DNA of 64,000 nucleotides from Bin55 sp965203735 (GTDB taxonomy: Bacteria; Pseudomonadota; Gammaproteobacteria; Pseudomonadales; Azotimanducaceae). Below are positions 18,290 to 27,151 of the stretch, in pieces. Every line of letters starts with the position of its first letter. The stretch's first letter is position 1. The position numbers were made by a program, and so were the translations under genes. Below the pieces are notes generated by a model. The model made no database searches and had not been told where the DNA came from. It saw only the letters and a list, made by a program, of their open reading frames with translations. The DNA lies in assembly GCA_965203735.1 (NCBI GenBank), contig OZ241909.1:2976001-3040000 (forward strand). Direction: 5' to 3'.

Positions 18290-19132
18290 ATGAAACTGCT
18301 TGTCTTGAAGTCTTTCACACTGGTAACAGTATTACTTCTAGGTTCGTCCGTGATCGCGGAAGGATCACCGTGGCTTCCAGTACCACAAACACTTTCGCTC
18401 TCCATAGAGCACGTTGCACAAGAAGCGGATCAGTTTTTTCGAGGAGAGACGCAGGCGAATTTGCCGTTTGGAGAATTCAGTCAGACAACAATCTGGTTCA
18501 GCGGTAAATACGGTCTAAACGACAAGACCGCTATAGATGCTCGGTGGGGGACATCTGAAGTAGACGCTGGTGCGCTCGGTTCCACAGACGGTGCATTTGA
18601 TCTGAAGTTGGGTCTTACCCGATCTCTGTTGGACGAACTCGAGACTGGAGGTGTCAGTGTTGCGGTTCGTGTTGCTGGTACTCTCGCAGGAGATTACGAG
18701 ACGGGTCGACCCAATTCGCTCGGAGATGGAGCTAACTCCATTGAGGGTTCGATCAATATTGGAAAATTTCTTACGCCCGAATTCGGAATTGCAGGTGAGT
18801 TTGGACTTCGGTTTTCCACCGACGACGTGCCAACCGAGTGGTTCTTGAACGCGGGAGGTAATTACTTTGTCACTCCATATGTGAGTGCATTTGCACAGTA
18901 CCAGCTTAAGCAGTCCAATGGTGATCTTGACATCGGAGGTGCGGGATTCACACCAGCAGGATTTCCGGAAGTACAGGAGAATTTCTCGCGTATCCGAGTC
19001 GGAGCCAATATTCAATACGAAAACTTTAGCTGGGACTTAAGTGTCTACAAGACACTTGATGGTCGTAACACCGCAGACTTTGACATTGTTAGTAACACTT
19101 TCACGCTCTACGTCGACCTATTCCGTCCCTAA
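18290..19132 (+). CDS. Outer-membrane beta-barrel protein
   Basis: The ATG at 18290 follows GAGG at 18281-18284 and gives a signal peptide (KLLVLKSFTLVTVLLLGSSVIAEG); the longer frame upstream is not needed. The mature ~255 residues alternate polar and hydrophobic residues in many short strands (AIDARWGTSEVDAG, SVAVRVAGTLAGDYETG, GIAGEFGLRFSTDD, YVSAFAQYQLK, FSWDLSVYKTL) and end near VDLFRP, as expected for a barrel. It resembles porin-like or transporter-like surface proteins of unknown cargo. It lies between the small secreted protein and the glycosyltransferase and may share their transcript. Confidence 0.75.
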   Translation: MKLLVLKSFTLVTVLLLGSSVIAEGSPWLPVPQTLSLSIEHVAQEADQFFRGETQANLPFGEFSQTTIWFSGKYGLNDKTAIDARWGTSEVDAGALGSTDGAFDLKLGLTRSLLDELETGGVSVAVRVAGTLAGDYETGRPNSLGDGANSIEGSINIGKFLTPEFGIAGEFGLRFSTDDVPTEWFLNAGGNYFVTPYVSAFAQYQLKQSNGDLDIGGAGFTPAGFPEVQENFSRIRVGANIQYENFSWDLSVYKTLDGRNTADFDIVSNTFTLYVDLFRP

Positions 19133-19163
19133 CCGATTAATTCAGCTGTGAGAACGGCAGAGC

Positions 19164-19922
19164 TTGCGGCAGGAAGCAGTGTATAACGGCATCAGAGTTG
19201 GCGCAGTCATACCTGCTCTTAATGAAGAACAGTCCGTAGGATTGGTTGTTCAGGACATTCGTTCCCTACGAAACAGTGACGGTACACAAATAGTTGACGA
19301 TGTCGTCGTGTGCGACAACGGATCCACAGATTCAACCTCTCGTGTTGCAATCGAAGCGGGTGCTACCCTTGTCACCGATACTAAGAGAGGCTATGGTCGC
19401 GCTTGCCTAACGGCAATCGCTACATTGCAAGAGAGGTCACCAGAAATCTTGGTTTTCATGGACGGTGATCTCGCCTTCGATGCCAGAGACATACCTCATA
19501 TGCTCCACTCAATTGAACGAGGGGCAGACCTTGTCATTGGCTCGCGCTCCTTGGGTAAATGCGAACCTGGTGCTCTGTCGCTCTCGCAACGAATTGGCAA
19601 CAAAGTGGCAACGCTCTTGATCGGCCTGCTTTGGAGTACTCGTATTACCGACTTGGGGCCTTTTCGAGCCATAAGATCAAGTGCCTTAGATCGGTTGTTC
19701 ATGCGTGACGAAGCGTTCGGATGGACTGTTGAAATGCAAGTTAAGGCCATCGAGATGGACATGTCCGTTGTTGAAATTCCTGTGAACACGAGAGTGCGAT
19801 TGGGTCGTTCGAAGATTAGCGGAACGATCAGAGGAGTGCTGTCTGCTGGTTTTGGAATCTTGTCCAAAATACTTCAACTACGTTTCTTTACTCCTTTTGT
19901 CTCAAGCTCGCACTTTCCGTAG
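19164..19922 (+). CDS. Family 2 glycosyltransferase
   Basis: The 252-residue protein is a GT-A fold transferase: VGAVIPALNEEQSVG at the N-terminus, VVCDNGSTDST for nucleotide-sugar binding and VFMDGDLAFD as the DxD-containing metal site. LVIGSRSLG and FGWTVEMQVKAIE match dolichol-phosphate-mannose-synthase-like enzymes. The listed start is TTG; a GTG at 19179 is an alternative start with AGGAAG close upstream. It opens a four-gene group (GT2, DUF547, ArsS, GT-C) whose members recur together around ArsS in other bacteria, so it probably loads a sugar onto a lipid or arsenic-containing product. Confidence 0.85.
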   Translation: MRQEAVYNGIRVGAVIPALNEEQSVGLVVQDIRSLRNSDGTQIVDDVVVCDNGSTDSTSRVAIEAGATLVTDTKRGYGRACLTAIATLQERSPEILVFMDGDLAFDARDIPHMLHSIERGADLVIGSRSLGKCEPGALSLSQRIGNKVATLLIGLLWSTRITDLGPFRAIRSSALDRLFMRDEAFGWTVEMQVKAIEMDMSVVEIPVNTRVRLGRSKISGTIRGVLSAGFGILSKILQLRFFTPFVSSSHFP

Positions 19923-19969
19923 TGTTGAGTTCAGTGGCAAAACGCTCCTCGAGAAGAGAAGTGGCAATT

Positions 19970-20785
19970 ATGCGAAGGGTTGTAGTTGTCTTGGGACTCG
20001 TTTCTGCCCTGCTTTCGGCAACGGTTATAGCAGCGCCAGAATCCAAATTGATCCCATTCTGGGATGCGAGCGACGAATCGAATCAGAGCACGATCGACCA
20101 TTCTGAATGGCAAGCGTTGCTGGACAAATATCTTCATGAACACTCATCTGGCATAAATCGCTTCGACTACAAAGCTCTGAAGGAGGCGCGAGAAGACTTT
20201 GAATCTCTTGTCGATTACCTCCTACGACTCTCCGACTTGGATCCTCGGAAGCTATCCAAAGCAGAGCAATTGCCATATTGGATCAACTTCTACAACGCAC
20301 TAACCGTCTATGTGGTAACAGGACGTTTTCCCGTAAAGTCCATCAAAGACATCAAGAGTGGCACGTTTGATTTTGGCCCTTGGAATTTGGAGCTTGCAAG
20401 TATTCAAGATCAACCACTGACTCTAAATAACATTGAACACGGAATTCTCAGGCCTATTTGGAAGGACGGTCGAATTCACTATGCACTAAATTGTGCAAGT
20501 CTTGGATGCCCCAACCTAGCGAAGCAAGCCTACACATCTGACAATGTGGAAGAACTATTGGAAAAAGGCGCACGAGAGTACATAAACCATTCCCGTGGCG
20601 TATCGATCAAGAACAACAGATTGACCGTCTCAAGCATCTACGATTGGTATCGAGACGAATTCGGTGATAGCAATGAAGGAGTACTAGCTCACTTGTTAGA
20701 GTATGCGGAACCTGAGTTAGCTGAACAGATCAAACGATTTGGTAAATACAAGCACGAGTACGACTGGAAACTGAATGCACCCTAA
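19970..20785 (+). CDS. Secreted DUF547 protein
   Basis: The ATG at 19970 begins a typical signal peptide (RRVVVVLGLVSALLSATVIA); a GTG 48 nt upstream would add an unlikely leader. The mature protein shows the DUF547 core: AEQLPYWINFYNALTVYVV, then GILRPIWKDGRIHYALNC with ASLGCPNL, and later VSSIYDWYRDEFG. The conserved Cys/His arrangement in HYALNCASLGCP resembles a catalytic site, but the biochemical role of DUF547 is unknown. DUF547 genes are common neighbours of ArsS-type radical SAM genes, as here. The location is probably periplasmic. Confidence 0.88.
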   Translation: MRRVVVVLGLVSALLSATVIAAPESKLIPFWDASDESNQSTIDHSEWQALLDKYLHEHSSGINRFDYKALKEAREDFESLVDYLLRLSDLDPRKLSKAEQLPYWINFYNALTVYVVTGRFPVKSIKDIKSGTFDFGPWNLELASIQDQPLTLNNIEHGILRPIWKDGRIHYALNCASLGCPNLAKQAYTSDNVEELLEKGAREYINHSRGVSIKNNRLTVSSIYDWYRDEFGDSNEGVLAHLLEYAEPELAEQIKRFGKYKHEYDWKLNAP

Positions 20786-20868
20786 ATGCGATGATGTACT
20801 GCAGACGAACGGAGGTCTAGCTTGAGTGTTCGGCTCAATAATCGCTACACGCGAACGGGAATGAATTC

Positions 20869-21837
20869 GTGCTAGATACGCGAGCTCGACTCATAGCTTC
20901 GGACTTTCCGGAGATATACCGGCAGTCCATCTCGACCCTACAAGTGAACCTCGGATACAAATGCAACCAAAGTTGCGTACACTGCCACGTGGCCGCCAGC
21001 CCTTTTCGTACTGAAATGATGTCGAAGAGTACGGCAGAGGAATTAATGAGTGTCTTTGACTCGCTTCCAATAGCCACACTAGATCTCACAGGTGGCGCGC
21101 CAGAATTGAATTCAAACTTCAGAACCATCGTCAAACGGGCTCGCCACAAAGGTCTCAGGGTCATCGATCGCTGCAACCTCTCTATATTGTTCGAACCTAT
21201 GCAGGAATCGCTCGCAACCTTCTTGGCGGACGAAGGTGTCGTTATAGTCGCGTCATTACCTTGTTACCTAGAAGAAAACGTCGATCAGCAACGAGGAAAA
21301 GGAGTCCACTCTCTGAGCATAAGAGCACTCAAGCTACTCAATGATCTAGGATACGGACAAAGCGAGAGTCCGCACTTGGAACTCGATCTGGTCTACAACC
21401 CGCTTGGCGCAACCTTGCCGCCCCCGCAAGAAGAGCTTGAGAGAGACTACAAGCGTGAGCTCAAGGACAGGTACGGCATCGTTTTTAACCGACTCTTCAC
21501 CTTGACAAATATGCCAATAAATCGATTTGGATCAATCTTGGCCTCGCATGGCGAATTTGATAAATATATGAACTTGCTCAAGGACAGCTACTGCGAAGCA
21601 AACCTGCGCACGGTGATGTGCCGGAATACGCTCAGCGTCGATTGGAGGGGGTATCTCTACGATTGCGACTTCAATCAAATGTTAGGTATGGGTACAAACT
21701 CACAACATGGATCACAGCTGCACATTCGGGACCTTAAAGACGGATTGTCGCTAGCTAACAGCCGCATTAACACGGCCGATCATTGCTTTGGGTGCACAGC
21801 TGGACAGGGAAGTAGTTGTGAGGGTGCTTTGTCTTAG
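20869..21837 (+). CDS. arsS: ArsS-type radical SAM/Cys-rich protein
   Basis: The 322-residue protein (GTG start) has the radical SAM cluster motif C32-NQS-C36-VH-C39 inside LQVNLGYKCNQSCVHCHV. LDLTGGAPELN is a SAM-binding GGxP-type element. The C-terminal half carries the extra cysteines of the family (DSYCEANLRTVMC, LYDCDFNQMLG, DHCFGCTAGQGSSCEGAL). These features match the radical SAM/Cys-rich family now named ArsS, which joins methylated arsenic to the adenosyl moiety of SAM in arsenosugar synthesis. No ArsM methyltransferase is recognised beside it. Its neighbours GT2, DUF547 and GT-C are those usually found with this family. Confidence 0.9.
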   Translation: MLDTRARLIASDFPEIYRQSISTLQVNLGYKCNQSCVHCHVAASPFRTEMMSKSTAEELMSVFDSLPIATLDLTGGAPELNSNFRTIVKRARHKGLRVIDRCNLSILFEPMQESLATFLADEGVVIVASLPCYLEENVDQQRGKGVHSLSIRALKLLNDLGYGQSESPHLELDLVYNPLGATLPPPQEELERDYKRELKDRYGIVFNRLFTLTNMPINRFGSILASHGEFDKYMNLLKDSYCEANLRTVMCRNTLSVDWRGYLYDCDFNQMLGMGTNSQHGSQLHIRDLKDGLSLANSRINTADHCFGCTAGQGSSCEGALS

Positions 21838-21937
21838 TCTCAACTGGACGAATGGTGTGCAGAAGTGGCTCAACAGACCGACCTACGAGAGCTAGAACTT
21901 TCCAAAATACAGAAATGCTGAACCCCTCCTAGCACGC

Positions 21938-23305
21938 TTGACAAGACAGATTGAACTAGACACAAGCCGAAGTCTGTCTTCCTCGGCTAACAAAGAACAA
22001 ATTCTCGTAGGAGTTCTTTGCCTCGTTGGCTATTTCTGTCTTGCGCTATATTCTCGGGGAACGTTCGGCGAGCCAAATCTTGTCGGTTTTTACACCTGCA
22101 TTGGATTGGTTGGATTGCCAGTATTGGGATTATTTGCCTATACCACTCGCCGCGACTTAGAGTTATCCATAGCACAAGTCCTCATCTGGGCAACTCTCTT
22201 TCGGCTATGTGGACTGTTAGGTGTCCCCCTTTTTGAAGACGACCACTTCCGATATCTCTGGGACGGATTTCGTTTCGCAAGTGATGGTTCTCCCTACGGA
22301 TCTGCCCCCTATGACTTCTTCGATGACCAGTCTATTCCTCTTCCGTTTCAGGTAATTCTCAGCCAGATCAACTATCCCGACTTGCCGACCATTTACGGTC
22401 CAACGACTGAGCTTGCATTCCTGGTCAGCTATTGGCTAACACCCGGCAATTTAGCGGGTTTACAACTGATACTGATCTCGACGGATATTGCGCTCATCTG
22501 GTTGCTACGTACGGAGTGCTCAAGCCGCTGTCTCATGCTCTATGCTTTCTGCCCATTAGTAATCAAGGAAATCGCATTCACAGCACACCCGGAGTCCATT
22601 GGAATGTTGTGCCTGATTGGTGCTGTGGTTTGCCGAAAAAGCAATGCTCAAGTTTCACTAGGGATCTTGCTTGGACTAGCAATCGGCTCCCGGTTGTTCG
22701 CTTGGTTCTTCGTGCCTTTTCTTCTTCTGCGTACTGGTTGGCGAGTTTGGGTAGCACTTGCGACAACGTTGGTCTTGCTCTATATAACCTTCGTTCTACG
22801 AGGCGCGACCGAATTCGACTCCTTGCTTGTCTTTGTGCGCCATTGGGAGTTCAACTCAGTCTTACATGGACTTACAAGCCAATTAGTTGGCACAGACACT
22901 TCGAGGCTTCTCTTGGGACTTGGACTACTGGTCGGTGCTGCACTCTACCTCTTCAAGTACTCCAAGAACACCACCTTCGAGATTCCTCGAGGAGACCTGT
23001 TATTGGGCTGCCTTCTATTGGTTTCGCCCGTAATTAATCCTTGGTATGTAGTTTGGATACTTCCGTTTGCGGCGATTTATCCTTCGTTCTGGGCATGGAC
23101 ATGCGCTTATGCAGTGTTTCTCTCCTACATTTCTGCTCTCAATTTAGGATGGTTCGACTCCGATCCCTTTAGTCAACCTTTATGGTCACGGTTCCTGCAG
23201 ATTGGAGTAGTACTGGTTGCAATTGGGATTGACCTGTTTAGAAAGAAGGAATTGCTACCTTTTTCGTCAACCAAGACCTCTCGACATTGCACTCCTAGTG
23301 AGTAA
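21938..23305 (+). CDS. GT87/GT-C-type membrane glycosyltransferase
   Basis: The 455-residue protein has about ten to twelve membrane helices. FEDDHFRYLWDGFRFASDG, early in the chain, is the acidic active-site loop of GT-C mannosyltransferase-like enzymes (GT87/DUF2029). SPVINPWYVVWILPFAAI near the C-terminus is also characteristic. Such enzymes use polyprenyl-phosphate sugars on the periplasmic face. The start is TTG and not certain. It is the last gene of the ArsS group and is convergent with the next gene. Confidence 0.78.
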   Translation: MTRQIELDTSRSLSSSANKEQILVGVLCLVGYFCLALYSRGTFGEPNLVGFYTCIGLVGLPVLGLFAYTTRRDLELSIAQVLIWATLFRLCGLLGVPLFEDDHFRYLWDGFRFASDGSPYGSAPYDFFDDQSIPLPFQVILSQINYPDLPTIYGPTTELAFLVSYWLTPGNLAGLQLILISTDIALIWLLRTECSSRCLMLYAFCPLVIKEIAFTAHPESIGMLCLIGAVVCRKSNAQVSLGILLGLAIGSRLFAWFFVPFLLLRTGWRVWVALATTLVLLYITFVLRGATEFDSLLVFVRHWEFNSVLHGLTSQLVGTDTSRLLLGLGLLVGAALYLFKYSKNTTFEIPRGDLLLGCLLLVSPVINPWYVVWILPFAAIYPSFWAWTCAYAVFLSYISALNLGWFDSDPFSQPLWSRFLQIGVVLVAIGIDLFRKKELLPFSSTKTSRHCTPSE

Positions 23306-23370
23306 GTTGTTAGCAAGTCACGACGGCGGATTGAGTTGATCCGAACTCACTAGCTCTATCGAGTCCTCAG

Positions 23371-24024
23371 TTACTCGACTCGCTCTGAGACTAACCCTCG
23401 TTTAAGTTGTTCAAGCTGCACCTCGTTAACAGGCTCGAATCCCGGCAACCTGCAGGGTGGTCCCCAATCGGTCGCCATATTCGCGCGAACGGAGTCGTTC
23501 GTACAAACTCGAAGCGAACTACCTCTTCTAGAATCAAATCGAAGGGTCGCTCCCTTGGTCATGCCAGCACACTTTCTGTCGAGCTGAATCAGGTACTTGG
23601 TCTTAATATCGCGCATTTGAACCAAGATGAACCTATCGCTAAGTACGTCATAGTCACGAATTCTGCGACTCTCCAAGCATCGTCGAGTGGTTTGATAGTC
23701 TCTTTCGCTTGCTTCGTATGCAAGGATTTCTTCCAAAGTAGTGAAACTTGGTTCATTCCTGTTGAGCTCGTTGGTATCTGTCTCCCAGTCGTCGTCATAG
23801 TCTTCGTTTTCGTTCAATTCGTCAACAGAGTCGCTGCTACTTTCCGTGTTTTCAGAGGTGCTCTCAGGAGATGTTTCGTCTGCATCTGTCGTCGTCGAAA
23901 AGATCAACACAAAGGCAAGCAAACAGCATGAAAGCAATTCGAAACTGCTTGCTAACAACCTGCAATCAACAAGACCGCGGGGATGAATTAAATTTGTTCC
24001 CACGGGCATTACACACTCAATCAC
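23371..24024 (-). CDS. Exported DUF6491-like protein
   Basis: The protein has a hydrophobic export segment (LSCCLLAFVLIFSTTTDA), a long acidic/serine-rich linker (~50-90), and a C-terminal domain with CLESRRIRDYDVLSDRFILV, KYLIQLDRKCAGM and TDWGPPCRLPGF. The cysteine spacing and the R-I/D-x-L/Y-L-x-x-L-x-x-x-C pattern resemble DUF6491, a periplasmic family of unknown function in gammaproteobacteria. The start (GTG at 24024) is uncertain, and a later start that trims the N-terminus would make a better signal peptide. It stands alone. Confidence 0.6.
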   Translation of the reverse strand: MIECVMPVGTNLIHPRGLVDCRLLASSFELLSCCLLAFVLIFSTTTDADETSPESTSENTESSSDSVDELNENEDYDDDWETDTNELNRNEPSFTTLEEILAYEASERDYQTTRRCLESRRIRDYDVLSDRFILVQMRDIKTKYLIQLDRKCAGMTKGATLRFDSRRGSSLRVCTNDSVRANMATDWGPPCRLPGFEPVNEVQLEQLKRGLVSERVE

Positions 24025-24126
24025 AGAACTTCAGAAGCATCGTTTGCTTCGTTTGAATCATGGTATTACAACTGCGCAACCGTAAAACACTTCGCGGTTG
24101 ATATAAGGTTGATTCTCGGTTCGATA

Positions 24127-25329
24127 TCAGTTCTGATTCGTTGAAGCGAAGATCGTCCCGCCCTCTTTCAAAGCAGAAATCTCGTGGTTGCTATAGCCAA
24201 TTTCGTGCATCACATCTTCGGTGTGCTCTCCCAGCTGAGGTGCGCTCATTCGTTGCTCCGTCGCTGTTCGTTCGAATTGTGCGGCATTCCGAGCCTGCCG
24301 AATACGGCCTGCGGTTTCGTGACTGAGTTCTTCAACTATGCCAGTCGCTTGAACCTGAGGATGTTCAATCATCTCTCGTCGCGTTAGCACTGGCGCACAC
24401 GGAACACCCGCTTCCTCGAGAATATCCAACCACTCTTCCGCAGTCTTTTCGTAGAGTGCGCTTTGAGTCAGTTCGAGTCGCGCATCGGCAAAGCGATCTC
24501 GTCCAGACGGGGAATTGAATCTCTCGTCATCTAGCCACTCAAGATGATCGACTGCGCGACATAGTCCTTCCCATTGATCGTTGGTCATGACCGAAATGCT
24601 TATAAATCCGCTCTTGGTCTCGTAGATCAAATCTATAAACGTCGCGGCTCTTTGAATGCTCGTTTCGCGATCAACGAACGTTTGGCTTCCCATGTCGGAC
24701 GACCACAGGAAGGCAACGACTGAATCCAGCATCGACAATCGAATGTGCTCTCCCTCGTTCAAGCGTTCTCGACGGAAGAGCGCAGCACAAATTGCTTGAG
24801 TCGCAGTAATTGCTGTGACCTTGTCCGGCAGAATCGTGCGGACTAAGCGCGGACGCGCATCGTCAGATCCGGCCTGCACGGTCGCAAGTCCGGAAAGTGC
24901 TTGGATGATGGGGTCATAGACGGGTTTATGGGCATAAGGACCGGTCTCACCCCAACCAGATATGGAGACGTAAATGAGCTTTCCATTGATTTTTCTCAAG
25001 GTGGGTTCATCAATTCCCAAACGCTTCATCACTCCCGGACGAAAATTCTGTACAAAAACGTCAGCCGTCTCAACCAATCGATAGAGAATCTCGCGACCAT
25101 TCGGTTTCTTCAAATCAACGGCAAGTGATCGCTTGTTGCGATTGTTATTGAGAAAAGCCGCTGAGACCTTTCGAACTCCATATCCCGCCCTTCTTGCGTG
25201 GTCGCTGCTAGCGGGAGCTTCTACCTTGATTACATCCGCACCTTGGTCCGCCAAGATCATAGTTCCGTACGGACCAGCGATCATGGTCGTGAAATCTATT
25301 ACTCGAATTCCGTCTAAGGGACCTGGCAT
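24127..25329 (-). CDS. CaiB/BaiF family CoA-transferase (complete)
   Basis: From the ATG at 25329 the protein has 400 residues, the usual length for one domain-swapped family III CoA-transferase subunit; the frame runs 90 nt further upstream but the family N-terminus (PGPLDGIRVIDFTTMIAGPY) starts here. ADVIKVEAP and FVQNFRPGVMKRLG are CoA-site motifs. The catalytic aspartate is in HKPVYDPIIQALSG. The C-terminal segment EEAGVPCAPVLTRREM is typical. Substrate unknown. It is divergent from an epoxide hydrolase gene, with a perfect palindrome between them, so joint regulation in a degradation route is plausible. Confidence 0.92.
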   Translation of the reverse strand: MPGPLDGIRVIDFTTMIAGPYGTMILADQGADVIKVEAPASSDHARRAGYGVRKVSAAFLNNNRNKRSLAVDLKKPNGREILYRLVETADVFVQNFRPGVMKRLGIDEPTLRKINGKLIYVSISGWGETGPYAHKPVYDPIIQALSGLATVQAGSDDARPRLVRTILPDKVTAITATQAICAALFRRERLNEGEHIRLSMLDSVVAFLWSSDMGSQTFVDRETSIQRAATFIDLIYETKSGFISISVMTNDQWEGLCRAVDHLEWLDDERFNSPSGRDRFADARLELTQSALYEKTAEEWLDILEEAGVPCAPVLTRREMIEHPQVQATGIVEELSHETAGRIRQARNAAQFERTATEQRMSAPQLGEHTEDVMHEIGYSNHEISALKEGGTIFASTNQN

Positions 25330-25355
25330 TGGCTTTGTCTTGGGGTCACTATTGC

Positions 25356-25369
25356 AATCACTTGTGATT
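25356..25369. promoter_or_regulatory. Perfect 14-bp palindrome between divergent genes
   Basis: AATCAC-TT-GTGATT is a perfect inverted repeat in the 107-bp gap between the CoA-transferase and epoxide hydrolase starts. Its position suits an operator acting on both promoters. The regulator is unknown. Confidence 0.5.
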
Positions 25370-25436
25370 CCAGTACTTCTAATTGCTAACAATGCTATCG
25401 TACACGTCCGCACCACCAACTCTCCGAGGAATAGCC

Positions 25437-26405
25437 GTGACGATCAAGCATCGCAACTTGCAGACCAATGGAATAAACATGCGCATTGCCGAAGCCGGCG
25501 AAGGACCTCTCGTAATCATGTGCCACGGTTTTCCCGAGTCCTGGTACTCGTGGCGACACCAAATAGAAGCGCTTGCAGAGGCAGGTTATCACGCAGTAGC
25601 GCCAGATCAGCGCGGCTACGGAAAGACAGATAGACCACGAAAGATCGAGTCTTACTCGATCATGAATCTTGTTGGCGACATTGTCGGCTTGGTAGGAGCT
25701 CTTGGCGCGCAAGACGCGGTAATTGCCGGACACGATTGGGGAGCTCCAGTGGCATGGAACTGTGCATTAATGAGACCGGATGTATTTCGCGCTGTCATAT
25801 CTCTATCTGTACCTTGGGGGCCTCGACCCCCTCAAGCCCCCTTAAAGAGCATGAAACAAATGTTCGGAGATCGATTCTTCTATCAACTGTACTTTCAAAA
25901 CCCTGGCGTCGCTGAGCATGAACTTCAGCACGATGTTGAAGTCACAATGCGAAAAATGCTGTTCGGAGCTTCCGGGAGCGTCAATCGACGATCCATGGTG
26001 GATGACATCGAATCTGTTCCGCACAAGAGTTCCTACATGCTAGAGCGCATGCCAGATCCTGGGGACGAGTTGCCGGACTGGCTAACTAAAGAGGATATCG
26101 ACTATTTTGCAGGTGAGTTCGAGGAAGCGGGATTTCGCGGCGGTTTGAATTGGTACCGTAACATCGATCGCAATTGGGCACTCTCTGCAGCATTTTCGGG
26201 CGCAAGAATTAGTCAGCCTGCGCTGTTCATTACAGGGGAGTTCGATGTGGTCCCTTACAACGACGGAATGCGAAGCTTAATGCAAAGTGTCGTTCCAAAT
26301 TTGAGAGAGCCTATAGTGCTGCCCGGCATTGGGCATTGGACTCAGCAAGAGGCACCAACAGAAGTCAGTTCAGCAATGGTCGAATTCTTGGACTCGCTGA
26401 ATTAG
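25437..26405 (+). CDS. Alpha/beta hydrolase, epoxide hydrolase-like
   Basis: GTG at 25437 follows CGAGGA by 6 nt and gives the usual N-terminus of the family (IKHRNLQTNGINMRIAEAG); the longer frame has no ribosome-binding site. The 322-residue protein has the oxyanion motif HGFPES (30-35), the nucleophile aspartate D100 in AGHDWGAPVAW (aspartate in place of serine marks epoxide hydrolases and dehalogenases) and the catalytic histidine in GIGHWTQQE near residue 300. Tyrosines in the cap domain could activate the epoxide. Its substrate may be linked to that of the divergent CoA-transferase. Confidence 0.85.
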   Translation: MTIKHRNLQTNGINMRIAEAGEGPLVIMCHGFPESWYSWRHQIEALAEAGYHAVAPDQRGYGKTDRPRKIESYSIMNLVGDIVGLVGALGAQDAVIAGHDWGAPVAWNCALMRPDVFRAVISLSVPWGPRPPQAPLKSMKQMFGDRFFYQLYFQNPGVAEHELQHDVEVTMRKMLFGASGSVNRRSMVDDIESVPHKSSYMLERMPDPGDELPDWLTKEDIDYFAGEFEEAGFRGGLNWYRNIDRNWALSAAFSGARISQPALFITGEFDVVPYNDGMRSLMQSVVPNLREPIVLPGIGHWTQQEAPTEVSSAMVEFLDSLN

Positions 26406-26445
26406 CGTCTTAGATTTGTCGAGAGAATGCTATGGTCTAGGCTTC

Positions 26446-26733
26446 TCATTCGTCCGGACGACCCGTAGCTGGATCACGCATTCTCCGGATTAGCCGATCC
26501 GGATCGGCAGCAGGGTTTCGAGCCATAGCGGAATCAACTAGCTTGTCGTACTTTGGATCGAGTCGCTCAACCTTTGACTTGCTGGACAGAACCACATTGG
26601 GGCGCGAGACAATGGCATGAGTCTCTTCGCTACCACAAGAACTACAGACGACCGATGATGGACGCTTGTCAACGGAAGCGAAAATAGAACTTACTTCTAA
26701 GCATTTCGTGCATCGAAATTCGTACGTTGGCAT
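26446..26733 (-). CDS. FmdB-type zinc ribbon protein
   Basis: The ATG at 26733 gives the characteristic N-terminus PTYEFRCTKC. The zinc ribbon is C-x2-C (RCTKC) plus C-x2-C (VVCSSCGS), followed by a disordered basic tail with SKSKVERL and RLIRRMRDPATGRPDE. FmdB-like proteins are small putative regulators or metal-handling proteins of unknown mechanism. At 95 residues it has the normal length. It is the last gene of the diiron/SCP2-like cluster, 29 bp after the preceding stop. Confidence 0.82.
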   Translation of the reverse strand: MPTYEFRCTKCLEVSSIFASVDKRPSSVVCSSCGSEETHAIVSRPNVVLSSKSKVERLDPKYDKLVDSAMARNPAADPDRLIRRMRDPATGRPDE

Positions 26734-26762
26734 TGCTACGAAGAGGAAAAGCTTGAGCTCCA

Positions 26763-27149
26763 CTAACTATATCTTGCCCAAGCATCAACAAATGCCTGAA
26801 TGGTCTTGTGAACCCGAAGAAAGTGCAGTCGATCCATGGGAGTTGCAAACTCTAGAACATCATTGTCCAAGTTAAAGGCCACAAGCGTTGGCAATTTACC
26901 CGACTTTCTACGACGTAGATAGAAGTTCCACTGCTTCTGAGTCATTCGAACCTTCGACCCAATATTTCGCAGCTCTGATTCGTCTGAAACTTCACGAACC
27001 TGCCCCACCGTGAAGGCATCAAACTCCACTGTGTGGTGCGTGTTCCCAATGTTGAAGTCTATAGTGAGTTCCGCACTTCCCAGCTTGCGAAACTCGCCTT
27101 GTCGATTGACGCTTCTTTTGGCTCGCTGCAGTGAATCGGGAAGCGCCAT
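26763..27149 (-). CDS. SCP2-like small protein (second of a pair)
   Basis: The 128-residue protein has no signal peptide. Its layout (beta strands AELTIDFNIG and HHTVEFDAF, then SKVRMTQKQWNFYLRRRKSG and a strand-helix C-terminus) resembles sterol-carrier-protein-2-like domains, where an aspartate or alanine-rich strand precedes an x-x-x-W-x-x-x-L helix. Assignment to the fold is an inference from pattern only. It starts 2 bp after the stop of the neighbouring SCP2-like gene, so the two are translationally coupled and may form a heterodimer or bind the same lipid-like ligand. I do not recognise the exact family. Confidence 0.65.
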   Translation of the reverse strand: MALPDSLQRAKRSVNRQGEFRKLGSAELTIDFNIGNTHHTVEFDAFTVGQVREVSDESELRNIGSKVRMTQKQWNFYLRRRKSGKLPTLVAFNLDNDVLEFATPMDRLHFLRVHKTIQAFVDAWARYS

Positions 27150-27151
27150 AG

